Shown piece after piece: positions 22,109-32,193 of a stretch of 64,000 bases of DNA (its first letter is position 1; each line of letters opens with the position of its first letter). The stretch is taken from NCBI GenBank assembly GCA_964245825.1, contig CAXTNT010000005.1, positions 128,765 to 192,764 of the forward strand, read 5' to 3'. This stretch comes from CAJCIY01 sp964245825 (GTDB lineage: Bacteria > Actinomycetota > Actinomycetes > Mycobacteriales > CAJCIY01). The notes under the pieces were generated by a model. The model saw nothing but the letters and a program-made list of their open reading frames with translations. It made no database searches and was not told the DNA's origin. The translations under genes and the position numbers were made by a program.

Positions 22109-23377
22109 TCAGTGCCGCTCGAAATCCGGTCGGAGCGGGAAGTCCACGACGCCGCCGCGGGGGGTCTTCACCGCCAGCACCTGGTGCAGCTGGATGTCGT
22201 TGCGGTCGAACGCCAGCCGCGAGCCGGCCATGTAGAGCCGCCAGACCCGGGCCCTGCCCGGGCCCACCTCGGCCACCGCCTCGTCCCAGTGCGCCTCGAG
22301 GTTGTCCCCCCAGTCGCGGAGGGTCAGGGCGTAGTGCTCGCGCAGGTTCTCCTCGTGCCGCACCTCGAAGCCCCGGTCGGTCATCGCCCCGATGATGGTC
22401 GCGAGGCCGAGCAGCTCGCCGTCGGGGAACACGTACCGGTTGATGAAGCCGCGGCGGACGACGGCGGGGGACGTCGTCGTGGGACGCATGATGCAGTGGT
22501 TGAGCAGGCGCCCGCCGTCGCGGAGCCGGGCGTACAGGTGCGCGAAGTAGGCCGGCAGCTGCGCCCGGCCGATGTGCTCGGTCAGGCCGATCGAGGAGAC
22601 GGCGTCGAACCCGGTCTCGGTGACGTCGCGGTAGTCGAGGTGCCGGATCTCGGCCCGGTCGCCGAGACCGTCCTCGGCCACCGCCTTCTGCCCCCACTCG
22701 GCCTGCTGCCGGGACAGCGTCACCCCGACGGCGGTGACGCCGTAGTGCGTCACCGCGTGCCGGACCATGCCGCCCCAACCGCACCCGACGTCCAGCAGCC
22801 GCTGACCCGGCTGCAGGTCGAGCTTGCGGCAGACCAGGTCGAACTTCTCCTCCTGCGCCTGCTCCAGCGTCGATTCCGGCGTGGGGTAGACCGCGCAGGT
22901 GTATGCCATCGACGGGCCCAGCACCCACGAGTAGAACAGGTTGGACACGTCGTAGTGATGGCTGATCGCCGCCGCGTCGCGGCTCTTGGCGTGCCGCCGG
23001 AGGGCGCTGACGGACTTCGCCAGCCGGGTGCCGGGCACCACCTCCTGCGGCGGTACGGGCACCGGGCGCAGCACGGCCGGCCCGAGTGCGCGGAGGATCT
23101 CCGCCTTCTGCCGCAGCGTGACCCCGCCGAGCGAGGGCCGCTCGGCGATGGTGCGCAGCGCGGCGTAGAGGTCGCCGTCCACGTCGAGCTCACCGGTCAC
23201 GTACGCCCGGGCCAGCCCGAGCTCCCCGGGCGAGGTCGCCAGGTAGCGCAGCGCCAGCTCGGAGCCGAGCCGCACCCGGACGGGCGCGTCGGCGGGACCC
23301 GCCTCGCTGCCGTCGTACGCACTGATGTGCACCTGCGGTCCACCGATCACGCGGCCCAGAACTCCCGCGACGTCCAT
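22109..23377 (-). CDS. tmsB: TmsB-like SAM-dependent fatty acyl methyltransferase
   Basis: The 422-residue protein belongs to the cyclopropane fatty acid synthase/UfaA1 family. It has the SAM motif LLDVGCGWGGM (194-204), ISHHYDVSN (138-146), MAYTCAVYP and SIGLTEHIG. Paired with a DHCR24-like flavoprotein it matches the actinobacterial tmsAB/bfaAB system, in which the methyltransferase adds a 10-methylene group to oleoyl phospholipid. The start follows the tmsA stop by 8 bp. Confidence 0.88.
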   Translation of the reverse strand: MDVAGVLGRVIGGPQVHISAYDGSEAGPADAPVRVRLGSELALRYLATSPGELGLARAYVTGELDVDGDLYAALRTIAERPSLGGVTLRQKAEILRALGPAVLRPVPVPPQEVVPGTRLAKSVSALRRHAKSRDAAAISHHYDVSNLFYSWVLGPSMAYTCAVYPTPESTLEQAQEEKFDLVCRKLDLQPGQRLLDVGCGWGGMVRHAVTHYGVTAVGVTLSRQQAEWGQKAVAEDGLGDRAEIRHLDYRDVTETGFDAVSSIGLTEHIGRAQLPAYFAHLYARLRDGGRLLNHCIMRPTTTSPAVVRRGFINRYVFPDGELLGLATIIGAMTDRGFEVRHEENLREHYALTLRDWGDNLEAHWDEAVAEVGPGRARVWRLYMAGSRLAFDRNDIQLHQVLAVKTPRGGVVDFPLRPDFERH

Positions 23378-23385
23378 GCAGTCTC

Positions 23386-24768
23386 CTAGCGGTTGCGGAC
23401 GGTCTTGTCGTAGAGGTCGAGCAGGCGCCCGTCCCCGTCATAGGTCTTCTTGAGCACCTCGTAGGCCGGCCCGTTGTAGAGCCGCCAGAACTCGGCCTCG
23501 TCGTAGTAGGCCGTGCTGTAGAGCGACTTGCGGCCACCGAGCCGTTCGACCTCGCGCTCGACCAGCACGTTGTGGTGGTCCGGCGACTGTCCCGGCGAGA
23601 GCGGCACGGTGCCCCAGAACCCGACGTTGACGTAGGTCTCGGTCGGCGTCAGCTCGTACAGCGGCCAGTGGGTGGAGGGGTCGCGCTGGCGCAGCGGACA
23701 GAGCCAGACCGGCCGCATCCCGACCTCGCGGTCGAAGACGTCGAGGAACTCGGTCAGCGCGCCGACCGGCACTTCGATGTCCTGGATGACCCGCTCCACC
23801 TCGGGCCGGCCCCGCCGGCGGTCGCGCGCGGCGGCCCAGCCGTGCCGGGACTCGAACCGGAGCAGCTTCCAGTAGGTGTCGCTGCGCAGCAGCCGCTTGG
23901 GCACCAGCCGGCGGAGCCGCGGGTCCTGCACACCGAACGCCCCGGAGCACCAGAACCAGTCGGTGTCCCAGCGCCAGAGGTAGTCGTGGATCGTCAGCGT
24001 GTCGGTGTGCCGGTCGGCGATCGAGCGGTAGTAGACGCCCATTCCGGTGTAGTTGCTCGTGCCGTGCGGCGCTTCGCGCGCGAACCGGCCGAGGGTCAGA
24101 TAGAGCTCCGCGGGGGAGAACGCCGTCCCGTCCAGGAAGTCGACCGCCTCGCCAGCGTGCTCGCCCGTGGCGGAGATCGCTGCGATCGACTCGGCCGCCG
24201 CGGCGGCCGATCGGAAACGCAGGTGGGTGAGGTGGACGTACGGCGCAACCGGCTCGAGCTCGATCGTCAGCCGCAGCGCGTACCCGAGGGTGCCGTAGGA
24301 GTTGGGCAGCCCGGCGAACAGGTCGGCATGCTCGTTGGTCGGCGTCGCGGTCACAACGCGCCCGTCGCCGGTCAGCACCTCCACCTCGAGCACCGACTCG
24401 TGCGGCAGCCCGTTGCGGAAGCTGGTGGACTCGATGCCCAGCCCCGTGACGGCGCCCCCGAGGGTGATCGTCTTCAGCTGCGGGACGACGAGGGGCATCA
24501 GCCCGTGCGGCAGGGTCGCGGCCACCAGGTGCTCGTACGTGGTCATGCCCTGCACGTCGGCGGTGCGCGCCACCGGGTCCACCGACAGCACCCCGTCGAA
24601 GGCCCGGACGTCCAGTCCGGGCGCGTCGGTCCGCGCCCGGGTGCGGAAGAGGTTGGAGGTCCGCTTCGCCAGCCGCACCGGCGCGCCGGCCGGGATCGCG
24701 GCGTACTGGGCGCGCAGGACCTCGACCCGGGCGGCGTACGCCGCGTACGGGTCGGGGATGCGTGGCAT
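23386..24768 (-). CDS. tmsA: TmsA-like FAD-dependent reductase of 10-methyl fatty acid synthesis
   Basis: The 460-residue FAD-linked oxidase resembles DHCR24 and Rv0449c. The FAD/PCMH domain covers about 50-175 with LKTITLGGAVTGLGIEST. Known partners reduce the 10-methylene intermediate to 10-methyl (tuberculostearic) acid with NADPH. The ATG at 24768 has a -10 box TAACCT 6 nt upstream and heads the tmsA-tmsB-ligase run. A tmsC homologue is not seen nearby. Confidence 0.85.
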   Translation of the reverse strand: MPRIPDPYAAYAARVEVLRAQYAAIPAGAPVRLAKRTSNLFRTRARTDAPGLDVRAFDGVLSVDPVARTADVQGMTTYEHLVAATLPHGLMPLVVPQLKTITLGGAVTGLGIESTSFRNGLPHESVLEVEVLTGDGRVVTATPTNEHADLFAGLPNSYGTLGYALRLTIELEPVAPYVHLTHLRFRSAAAAAESIAAISATGEHAGEAVDFLDGTAFSPAELYLTLGRFAREAPHGTSNYTGMGVYYRSIADRHTDTLTIHDYLWRWDTDWFWCSGAFGVQDPRLRRLVPKRLLRSDTYWKLLRFESRHGWAAARDRRRGRPEVERVIQDIEVPVGALTEFLDVFDREVGMRPVWLCPLRQRDPSTHWPLYELTPTETYVNVGFWGTVPLSPGQSPDHHNVLVEREVERLGGRKSLYSTAYYDEAEFWRLYNGPAYEVLKKTYDGDGRLLDLYDKTVRNR

Positions 24769-24774
24769 CCGCAG

Positions 24775-24780
24775 AGGTTA
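24775..24780 (-). promoter_or_regulatory. -10 box TAACCT of the tmsA operon
   Basis: TANNNT match ending 6 nt before the tmsA ATG; no SD, leaderless arrangement. Confidence 0.5.
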
Positions 24781-24842
24781 CCGGCGGCGGGATGCAACCG
24801 GCGCGCCCGCTGCGGCGTCCGGAGATCGGGGAAGCCACCGGC

Positions 24843-24848
24843 TACCGT
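24843..24848 (+). promoter_or_regulatory. -10 box TACCGT of the DUF4232 gene
   Basis: TANNNT match that would give a leader of about 20 nt before the ATG at 24875, carrying the SD AGGAGG (24863-24868). This contrasts with the leaderless tmsA promoter on the other strand. Confidence 0.45.
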
Positions 24849-24874
24849 CCGGGGACAGGCACAGGAGGCCCTGC

Positions 24875-25501
24875 ATGCGCAGATCCGCGCTGGCCGCGTC
24901 GTTCGCCGCGCTCGCGGCGGTCGCCGCCTGCGGAAGCACGGCGAAGGTCGTCGCCGGCACCACGGGCACGCCGACCCCGGCCGGCTCCGCGGGCACCGTG
25001 ACCGACACCGTGGTCCCGCCGGTCACCACCGTCACGACCGCGGCCACGACAGCGGCTCCGAGCGGGCCGTCGGCCTGTACCACGACGAACCTCACGGTGA
25101 GCTTGGGGACGCCGGAGGGCACCGCGGGCAGCGCGATCTACCCGCTGCACCTGACGAACAAGGGCACCGCGGCGTGCACGGTCACCGGCTACCCCGGGGT
25201 GTCGTTCGTCGCGCCTGGCAGCGGCGCCCAGGTCGGCAAGCCCGCCAGCCGCTCGCCGGGGAGCGCCCCGACCGTCACGCTCTCGCCCGGCGCCGAGGCG
25301 ACCGCGGAGCTCCAGGTCACCGACTACCTGAACTACCCCCCGTCCTCCTGCGCGGCGACTCCCGTCGCCGGGCTCCGGGTCTACCCGCCCGCCAACACCG
25401 CCTCCGCGTTCGTCGCCTTCACGACCAGCACCAGGGCGTGCAGCACGCAGGTTCCGCAGCTGACCGTCCAGACCCTGCTGGCCGGTCCCGGCCAGCAGTA
25501 G
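24875..25501 (+). CDS. DUF4232 lipoprotein
   Basis: The 208-residue protein has a lipoprotein signal peptide (MRRSALAASFAALAAVAAC, lipobox VAAC) and a Thr/Pro-rich linker, then a DUF4232 beta-sandwich domain (about 70-205) with four cysteines. It is exported and acylated; the role is unknown. The start is fixed by AGGAGG 6 nt upstream. It converges on the ABC-F gene (9-bp gap). Confidence 0.88.
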   Translation: MRRSALAASFAALAAVAACGSTAKVVAGTTGTPTPAGSAGTVTDTVVPPVTTVTTAATTAAPSGPSACTTTNLTVSLGTPEGTAGSAIYPLHLTNKGTAACTVTGYPGVSFVAPGSGAQVGKPASRSPGSAPTVTLSPGAEATAELQVTDYLNYPPSSCAATPVAGLRVYPPANTASAFVAFTTSTRACSTQVPQLTVQTLLAGPGQQ

Positions 25502-25510
25502 CCGCCGGGG

Positions 25511-27271
25511 TCAGGGCTCCGCCGACTCCGCCAGCGCGAGCCAGCGGTCCTCGGTCTCCCGCCGCTCGCCCTGCAGGGCACGCAGCTCGGTGTCGAGGGC
25601 CAGCACGCGCTCGTGGTCGGTGGACACGCCGGCCAGGGCGTCGTGCAGCGTGGCCTCCTGTCGGTCGATGCGCGCCAGGGCCTTCTCCAGCGCGGCGAGC
25701 TCCTTCCGGGCGGCGCGGGCCTCCGTCCGCGTCTCGCCACCACCGGTCGCCGCCGGCGTCGTCGGAGCCGGCGCGGCGGCGCGGCGGGCCAGGTACTCCG
25801 CCACCCCGCCGGGGAGCGCCGCCAGGCTGCCGTCGCCCAGCAGCGCGACGGTGGAGTCGCACACCCGCTCGAGGAACCACCGGTCGTGGCTGACCACGAC
25901 GATCGTGCCGGCGAAGGCGTCCAGCAAGTCTTCCAGCGCCACCAGCGTGTCGGTGTCCAGGTCGTTGGTGGGCTCGTCGAGCACGAGCACGTTGGGGCCG
26001 GTCATGAGCAGCCGCAGCAGCTGCAGCCTGCGCCGCTCACCGCCGGACAGCTCCCGGACCGGCGTCCATTGCCGGTCGGTCGGGAAGCCGAAGCGCTCCA
26101 GCAGCTGGCCCGCGGACAGCTCCTCGCGCCCGACCGTCAGCACCCGCGCCACCTCCTCCACGGCCGCGAGGACGCGGAGTTCGCCCGCGAGCTCGACCAC
26201 GTCCTGGCTGAGGTACGCGACGCGCACCGTGGACCCGGTGCGCAGCGTGCCCGCATCGAGCGGCTGGTCGCCGACCAGCGCCCGCAGCAGGGTGGTCTTG
26301 CCGGCACCGTTCACCCCGATCAGCCCGACGCGGTCGCCCGGTCCGAGCCGCCACGTCACCTCCTCGACCAGCCGCCGGCCGCCGCGGCTGATGGTCGCGT
26401 CCTCGAGGTCGTACACCTGCTTGCCGAGGCGGGCCGCCGCGAACCGCTGCAGGCCCTCCCGGTCGCGGGGCGGCGGCTCGGCGTCGATCAGCGCGTTGGC
26501 GGCCTCGACGCGGTACCGCGGCTTGGACGTCCGCGCGGGCGCGCCCCGACGCAGCCACGCCAGCTCCTTGCGCACCAGGTTCGCCCGCCGCTGCTCGCTC
26601 GCCGCGGTCTGCCGGGATCGCTCGGCCCGGGCCAGCACGTACGCCGCATAGCCGCCGTCGTAGGCGTGCACGGCGCCGCCCGCCACCTCCCAGGTCACCG
26701 TGGCGACCTCGTCGAGGAACCACCGGTCGTGGGTGACCGCGAGCAGGGCGCGGTGCCGTGGCCGGGCGGTCAGGTGGGCCGCGAGCCAGGCCACGCCCTC
26801 GACGTCGAGGTGGTTGGTCGGCTCGTCCAGGATCAGCAGGTCGAGGTCGGTGACCAGCAGCGCGGCGAGGGCTGCCCGGCGTCGCTCGCCGCCCGAGAGC
26901 GAACCGACTGGCCGCGCGAGCAGCGGTTCGACGCCGAGACCCGCGACGACGGCGCGGACGTGGGCGTCGCCCCGCCAGGTGTGCTCGGCGACGTCGGCGC
27001 CCACGACAGCCGTGAGCACCGTGGCGGCAGGGTCCAGGACGTCGGTCTGGGCCAGCATGCCGACCCGCAGCCCGCCGGCCTGCGAGACGCGGCCGCCGTC
27101 GACCGCACGCTCGCCGGCCAGCACCCGCGCCAGCGTGGTCTTGCCGGCGCCGTTGCGCCCGACCACCCCGATCCGGTCCCCCACCGAGACGCCGAGGGAG
27201 ACCGCTGCCAGCAGCGTCGTGGTGCCGGCGACGACGGTCACGGCCTCGCACGAGACCAGCGGTGCCGCCAC
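25511..27271 (-). CDS. ABC-F family ATPase (Uup-like, ribosome-associated)
   Basis: The 586-residue protein has two ABC domains and no membrane helices. Walker A motifs are GRNGAGKTT (about 38-46) and GVNGAGKTT, signature LSGGERRR occurs twice, Walker B motifs are LLILDEPTNHLD and VLVLDEPTNDLD, and a basic linker lies between the halves. A C-terminal coiled coil (about 515-580) resembles Uup. ABC-F proteins act on the ribosomal E site in translation rescue or antibiotic resistance. The GTG start has a -10 box TAGTCT 7 nt upstream. Confidence 0.92.
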   Translation of the reverse strand: MAAPLVSCEAVTVVAGTTTLLAAVSLGVSVGDRIGVVGRNGAGKTTLARVLAGERAVDGGRVSQAGGLRVGMLAQTDVLDPAATVLTAVVGADVAEHTWRGDAHVRAVVAGLGVEPLLARPVGSLSGGERRRAALAALLVTDLDLLILDEPTNHLDVEGVAWLAAHLTARPRHRALLAVTHDRWFLDEVATVTWEVAGGAVHAYDGGYAAYVLARAERSRQTAASEQRRANLVRKELAWLRRGAPARTSKPRYRVEAANALIDAEPPPRDREGLQRFAAARLGKQVYDLEDATISRGGRRLVEEVTWRLGPGDRVGLIGVNGAGKTTLLRALVGDQPLDAGTLRTGSTVRVAYLSQDVVELAGELRVLAAVEEVARVLTVGREELSAGQLLERFGFPTDRQWTPVRELSGGERRRLQLLRLLMTGPNVLVLDEPTNDLDTDTLVALEDLLDAFAGTIVVVSHDRWFLERVCDSTVALLGDGSLAALPGGVAEYLARRAAAPAPTTPAATGGGETRTEARAARKELAALEKALARIDRQEATLHDALAGVSTDHERVLALDTELRALQGERRETEDRWLALAESAEP

Positions 27272-27278
27272 CCCGCAG

Positions 27279-27284
27279 AGACTA
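27279..27284 (-). promoter_or_regulatory. -10 box TAGTCT of the ABC-F gene
   Basis: TANNNT match ending 7 nt before the GTG at 27271; it overlaps the 3' end of the upstream hydratase gene. Confidence 0.35.
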
Positions 27285-28079
27285 CGGAGCCGGCGGCGGC
27301 GGGTACGGCGGGAAGCCCGGCTGCTCGTGGGTGCGCACGGCCCGTATCCCGCGGGCGAGGTCGGGCCAGCGGAAGCTGCCGAGCATGTCCTGCACCGAAC
27401 GGGCGAAGCCCTCGGCCGGATCCTCGCCGGCCGCGACCGCCCGCAGCTGCCGCTTGATCGCCGCGTGGCTGCGCGGCGAGGTGCGCTCGGCGACGTCGCG
27501 CGCCCACTCCTGCGCGGCCGGCAGCAGCTCCTCGGCGGGCAGCACCCGCGTCACCAGCCCCAGGGCGAGCGCCTCGGAGGCGTCGACGAACCGGCCGGAC
27601 AACAGCAGGTCCGCGGCCGCGCCGCTGCCGACAGCGCGGGAGAGGGTGTGCGCGATGCCCCATTCGGCCACCAGGCCGAGCCGGGCGAACGTGGTGCCGA
27701 TCCGGGCGCCTTCGGCGGCCCACCGGAGGTCGGCCATCAGCGCGTACGAGGTGCCCATGCCGGCGCACGGGCCGTTGACGGCCGCGAGCACCGGCGTCGA
27801 GAGGTGCATCGGCGTGTCCAGCGGCACCTCGTCGACCGACCCGAAGCTCTCCGCGAGCGTCGAGGCGTCGTCCAGCTGTCCCAGCTCGGCCCCGGCGCAG
27901 AACCCCCGGCCCGCGCCGGTGACGATCACCGCGCGGACGCTCGGGTCGGCGTCCAGCTCACGCAGGGTGGCGCAGTAGCGGCGCTGCATCGCCCCGGTCA
28001 TCGCGTTCAGGGCGGCCGGGCGGTTCAGGGTCACCGTCGCGACCATGCCGTCGGTCGCCACCAGCACCTCGTCGTCCAT
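27282..28079 (-). CDS. Enoyl-CoA hydratase/isomerase family protein
   Basis: The 265-residue crotonase-fold protein has VTLNRPAALNAMTGAM, the oxyanion-hole motifs AGRGFCAGAEL and AAVNGPCAGMGT, and one catalytic-position Glu in LGLVAEWGIAHTLSRAVG. It probably hydrates 2-enoyl-CoA in fatty acid breakdown; substrate unknown. The ATG at 28079 has TAGCCT 6 nt upstream. The Pro-rich end (FPPYPPPPAP) is typical of actinobacterial EchA proteins. Confidence 0.9.
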   Translation of the reverse strand: MDDEVLVATDGMVATVTLNRPAALNAMTGAMQRRYCATLRELDADPSVRAVIVTGAGRGFCAGAELGQLDDASTLAESFGSVDEVPLDTPMHLSTPVLAAVNGPCAGMGTSYALMADLRWAAEGARIGTTFARLGLVAEWGIAHTLSRAVGSGAAADLLLSGRFVDASEALALGLVTRVLPAEELLPAAQEWARDVAERTSPRSHAAIKRQLRAVAAGEDPAEGFARSVQDMLGSFRWPDLARGIRAVRTHEQPGFPPYPPPPAP

Positions 28080-28085
28080 GCCCGG

Positions 28086-28091
28086 AGGCTA
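28086..28091 (-). promoter_or_regulatory. -10 box TAGCCT of the enoyl-CoA hydratase gene
   Basis: TANNNT match ending 6 nt before the ATG at 28079; leaderless arrangement. Confidence 0.4.
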
Positions 28092-28099
28092 GCCAGCCC

Positions 28100-28558
28100 T
28101 CACGCAGTGGCCGGGCCCGTCGGCGCCTGGCGGCAGCGCAGCAGGTTGTTGGTCGGGTCGAACAGGTCGAACTCCGGTGTGCCGGAGGCGTTCTCGCGCA
28201 GCGGACCGAGGCGCGAGACGTCGCGGTCGGTCACCCACCGCGCCCGCAGCTCGGCCACGTCGTCGACCTCCGCGGCGTCGGGCATCACGTCGGTGGCGAA
28301 CAGCTCGGCGTACAACAGCTCCGCGTTGGTCACCCACACGTGCGCCGAGCCCACCAGGGCGAAGGGCTCGACGTCGGGGTTCCGCGCGTAGTGCAGCTCC
28401 ACCCCGCCGTACGCGGCGACGAGGTGGTCTGTGTCGAACGTCCTGAGACGGAAGCCGAGGGCGGCCAGGAAGCCGCCGGTGAGTACCGCGTCGTGAGTCG
28501 GCAGGAGCGGGACTGCGCACTGCCACAGCTCGGGATTGCGGGTCGGCGCGGTACTCAC
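28100..28558 (-). CDS. VOC superfamily (glyoxalase/bleomycin-resistance-like) protein
   Basis: The 152-residue protein has a bleomycin-resistance-like VOC fold: AVPLLPTHDAVLTGGFLAAL, then FRLRTFDTDHLVAAYGGVELHY, HVWVTNAELLYAELFA and a C-terminal EFDLFDPTNNLLRCRQ. Binding proteins of this branch sequester glycopeptide drugs or act on small molecules; no resistance role can be shown here. The GTG start is 34 bp from the ahcY stop. Confidence 0.8.
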   Translation of the reverse strand: MSTAPTRNPELWQCAVPLLPTHDAVLTGGFLAALGFRLRTFDTDHLVAAYGGVELHYARNPDVEPFALVGSAHVWVTNAELLYAELFATDVMPDAAEVDDVAELRARWVTDRDVSRLGPLRENASGTPEFDLFDPTNNLLRCRQAPTGPATA

Positions 28559-28592
28559 GGCGGCCAGTATCGGCCCCTCGGGAGCCCGGGAC

Positions 28593-30500
<1,908 letters not shown>

Positions 30501-30507
30501 CCAGGGC

Positions 30508-30513
30508 AACCTA
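30508..30513 (-). promoter_or_regulatory. -10 box TAGGTT of the merR-ahcY gene
   Basis: TANNNT match ending 7 nt before the ATG at 30500; no SD. The palindrome CACGATCGTG is one base upstream. Confidence 0.5.
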
Positions 30514-30514
30514 C

Positions 30515-30524
30515 CACGATCGTG
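30515..30524. promoter_or_regulatory. Palindrome CACGATCGTG, candidate MerR operator
   Basis: A perfect 10-bp palindrome directly upstream of the -10 box of the merR-ahcY gene. MerR proteins bind between -35 and -10, which is where this lies, so autoregulation is likely. No clear TTGACA -35 is visible. Confidence 0.5.
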
Positions 30525-30542
30525 TCAGATTCAGCGGACCGG

Positions 30543-31277
30543 TCAGAGCCAGGTGGCCACGAGGTACGCCACGCCCAGCGACGCGTCGTCGGCCAGCAGC
30601 GTGGGCCGCCACGGCCGGTCGCGTTCGGCCAGTCGAGCGACGACCTGCCAGGGCACCACCCCGCTCGCCCCCAGGGCGCTGCCGAGCGCCCGGTCGAGTG
30701 CCAGCAGCGCCTCTGGCCGGCCGCTCGCCAGGGCATCGGCGACGGCCCGGTCGTACGCCTCCGCGCGGGGGTCCTCGGCCAGCGGTGCCCTCTGCCCTCG
30801 GCACGCCGAACCCTCGCCGACGACGACCAGCGCTGTCCCGTCCAGGGTCGGCACGTCGGCCATCGCCATGTCCGGACCGGGCCCGCCGGCCAACGCCTCG
30901 TCGGGGCCGACGGCGAGCGCCAGGGGTGCGGCGAGGCCGGCGGACTCCACCAGCCACGTGCCGACCGCGAGCGCGGGCGGCAACCGCTCCGTGATGGCCG
31001 ACCGGGCGCGGGCCTGGCCGGGCTGCTCGCGCTGGTCGGGCTCGGCCTGCCGGCCGCGCGGCGGGACCGGGTGCGGCCCGAAGCCCTCGAACGACGCCAC
31101 GCCGCCGTCGTACCAGGCGTTCTCGGGGCCCGGGCCGACGACCACGACAGGGCCGTCGCCGAGGCTGGCGATCGCCGCGAGACACGTGGCGCGGAGCGGG
31201 CCTAGGACGTCCGCCGTCCCGCCCAGGCCGTCGACCAACAGCGGTGAACCGGGGACGAAGGCCAGCGCCCTCAGCAC
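30543..31277 (-). CDS. LigB-like (class III extradiol dioxygenase fold) protein
   Basis: The 244-residue protein begins MLRALAFVPGSPLLVDGLGG and has DGPVVVVGPGPENAWYDGG and GTALVVVGEGSACRGQRAP, in line with the LigB/Memo-like family found as alanine-rich conserved proteins in mycobacteria. The usual paired metal His residues are not obvious, so an active dioxygenase is uncertain. The start is the GTG at 31277, 17 bp from the divergent folP2 GTG. It ends 42 bp before merR-ahcY. Confidence 0.72.
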   Translation of the reverse strand: MLRALAFVPGSPLLVDGLGGTADVLGPLRATCLAAIASLGDGPVVVVGPGPENAWYDGGVASFEGFGPHPVPPRGRQAEPDQREQPGQARARSAITERLPPALAVGTWLVESAGLAAPLALAVGPDEALAGGPGPDMAMADVPTLDGTALVVVGEGSACRGQRAPLAEDPRAEAYDRAVADALASGRPEALLALDRALGSALGASGVVPWQVVARLAERDRPWRPTLLADDASLGVAYLVATWL

Positions 31278-31294
31278 GGTGCGATGCTCGCCCG

Positions 31295-32170
31295 GTGACC
31301 GGGCAGGGGCCGCTGCGGCTGGGCGCGCGCACCACCGCACCACACGAGCTGCTGGTCATGGGCATCGTCAACCGCACGCCCGACTCGTTCTATGACCGCG
31401 GCGCGACGTGGAGCCTGGCCGCGGCACTCGCCGCCGCCGACGCGATGGTCGAAGGCGGCGCCGACGTGCTCGACGTCGGGGGCGTCAAGGCCGGCCCGGG
31501 CGAGCCGGTCGACGCCGCCGAGGAGGTACGCCGGACCGCACCGGTGGTCGCGGCCCTGCGGGCTCGGCATCCGGCCGTCACGATCAGCGTGGACACCTGG
31601 CGCGCGGAGGTCGCCCGGGTGCTGCTCGCCGAGGGCGCGGACCTCGTCAACGACACCTGGGGCGGCCACGACCCGGAGCTCGCCGGGGCCGCCGCCGAGG
31701 CGGAGGCCGGGCTGGTCTGCGCGCACGCCGGCGGCCTGACGCCGCGGTCGCGGCCGAACCGGGTCGCGTACGACGACGTGGTCGCCGACGTGGTCGAGAC
31801 GGTGACCGGGCTGGCCCGGCGTGCGGTGGCCGCGGGCGTCGCGCAGGACCGGGTGCTGATCGATCCGGCGCACGACTTCGGGAAGAACACCTGGCACTCG
31901 CTGGAGGTTACCCGGCGCCTGGGCGAGCTGGTCGACACCGGTTGGCCGGTGCTGGTTGCCTTGTCCCGCAAGGACTTCCTGGGCGAGGTTCTCGACCTGC
32001 CACCCGCCGACCGGCTCTCCGGGACCCTCGCGGCCACCGCACTCTCCGCGCTCGCGGGGGCCCGGGTGTTCCGTACCCACGACGTGCTCGCGACCCGGCA
32101 CGCCCTCGACGTGGTGGCCGCCGTACGCGGCACCGGAACCCCGCGGCGGGTGGTCCGGGGGCTCGCCTGA
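31295..32170 (+). CDS. folP2: Dihydropteroate synthase-like protein, FolP2 type
   Basis: The 291-residue TIM barrel has MGIVNRTPDSFYDRG and DLVNDTWGG, VLIDPAHDFGKNT and LVALSRKDFLGE. The loop that normally reads DIGGESTRPG is DVGGVKAGPG here, as in mycobacterial FolP2 (Rv1207), which is reported to lack dihydropteroate synthase activity. The role is therefore unclear. The GTG start is chosen from the family N-terminus. A TetR gene follows after 20 bp. Confidence 0.88.
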   Translation: MTGQGPLRLGARTTAPHELLVMGIVNRTPDSFYDRGATWSLAAALAAADAMVEGGADVLDVGGVKAGPGEPVDAAEEVRRTAPVVAALRARHPAVTISVDTWRAEVARVLLAEGADLVNDTWGGHDPELAGAAAEAEAGLVCAHAGGLTPRSRPNRVAYDDVVADVVETVTGLARRAVAAGVAQDRVLIDPAHDFGKNTWHSLEVTRRLGELVDTGWPVLVALSRKDFLGEVLDLPPADRLSGTLAATALSALAGARVFRTHDVLATRHALDVVAAVRGTGTPRRVVRGLA

Positions 32171-32172
32171 GA

Positions 32173-32193
32173 CATGGGGCACGCTGACCCATG
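32173..32193. promoter_or_regulatory. Inverted repeat CATGGG-N9-CCCATG at the TetR start
   Basis: The arms are 6 bp each and perfect. The right arm contains the TetR start codon at 32191, so a bound repressor would block its own translation or transcription. Confidence 0.35.
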
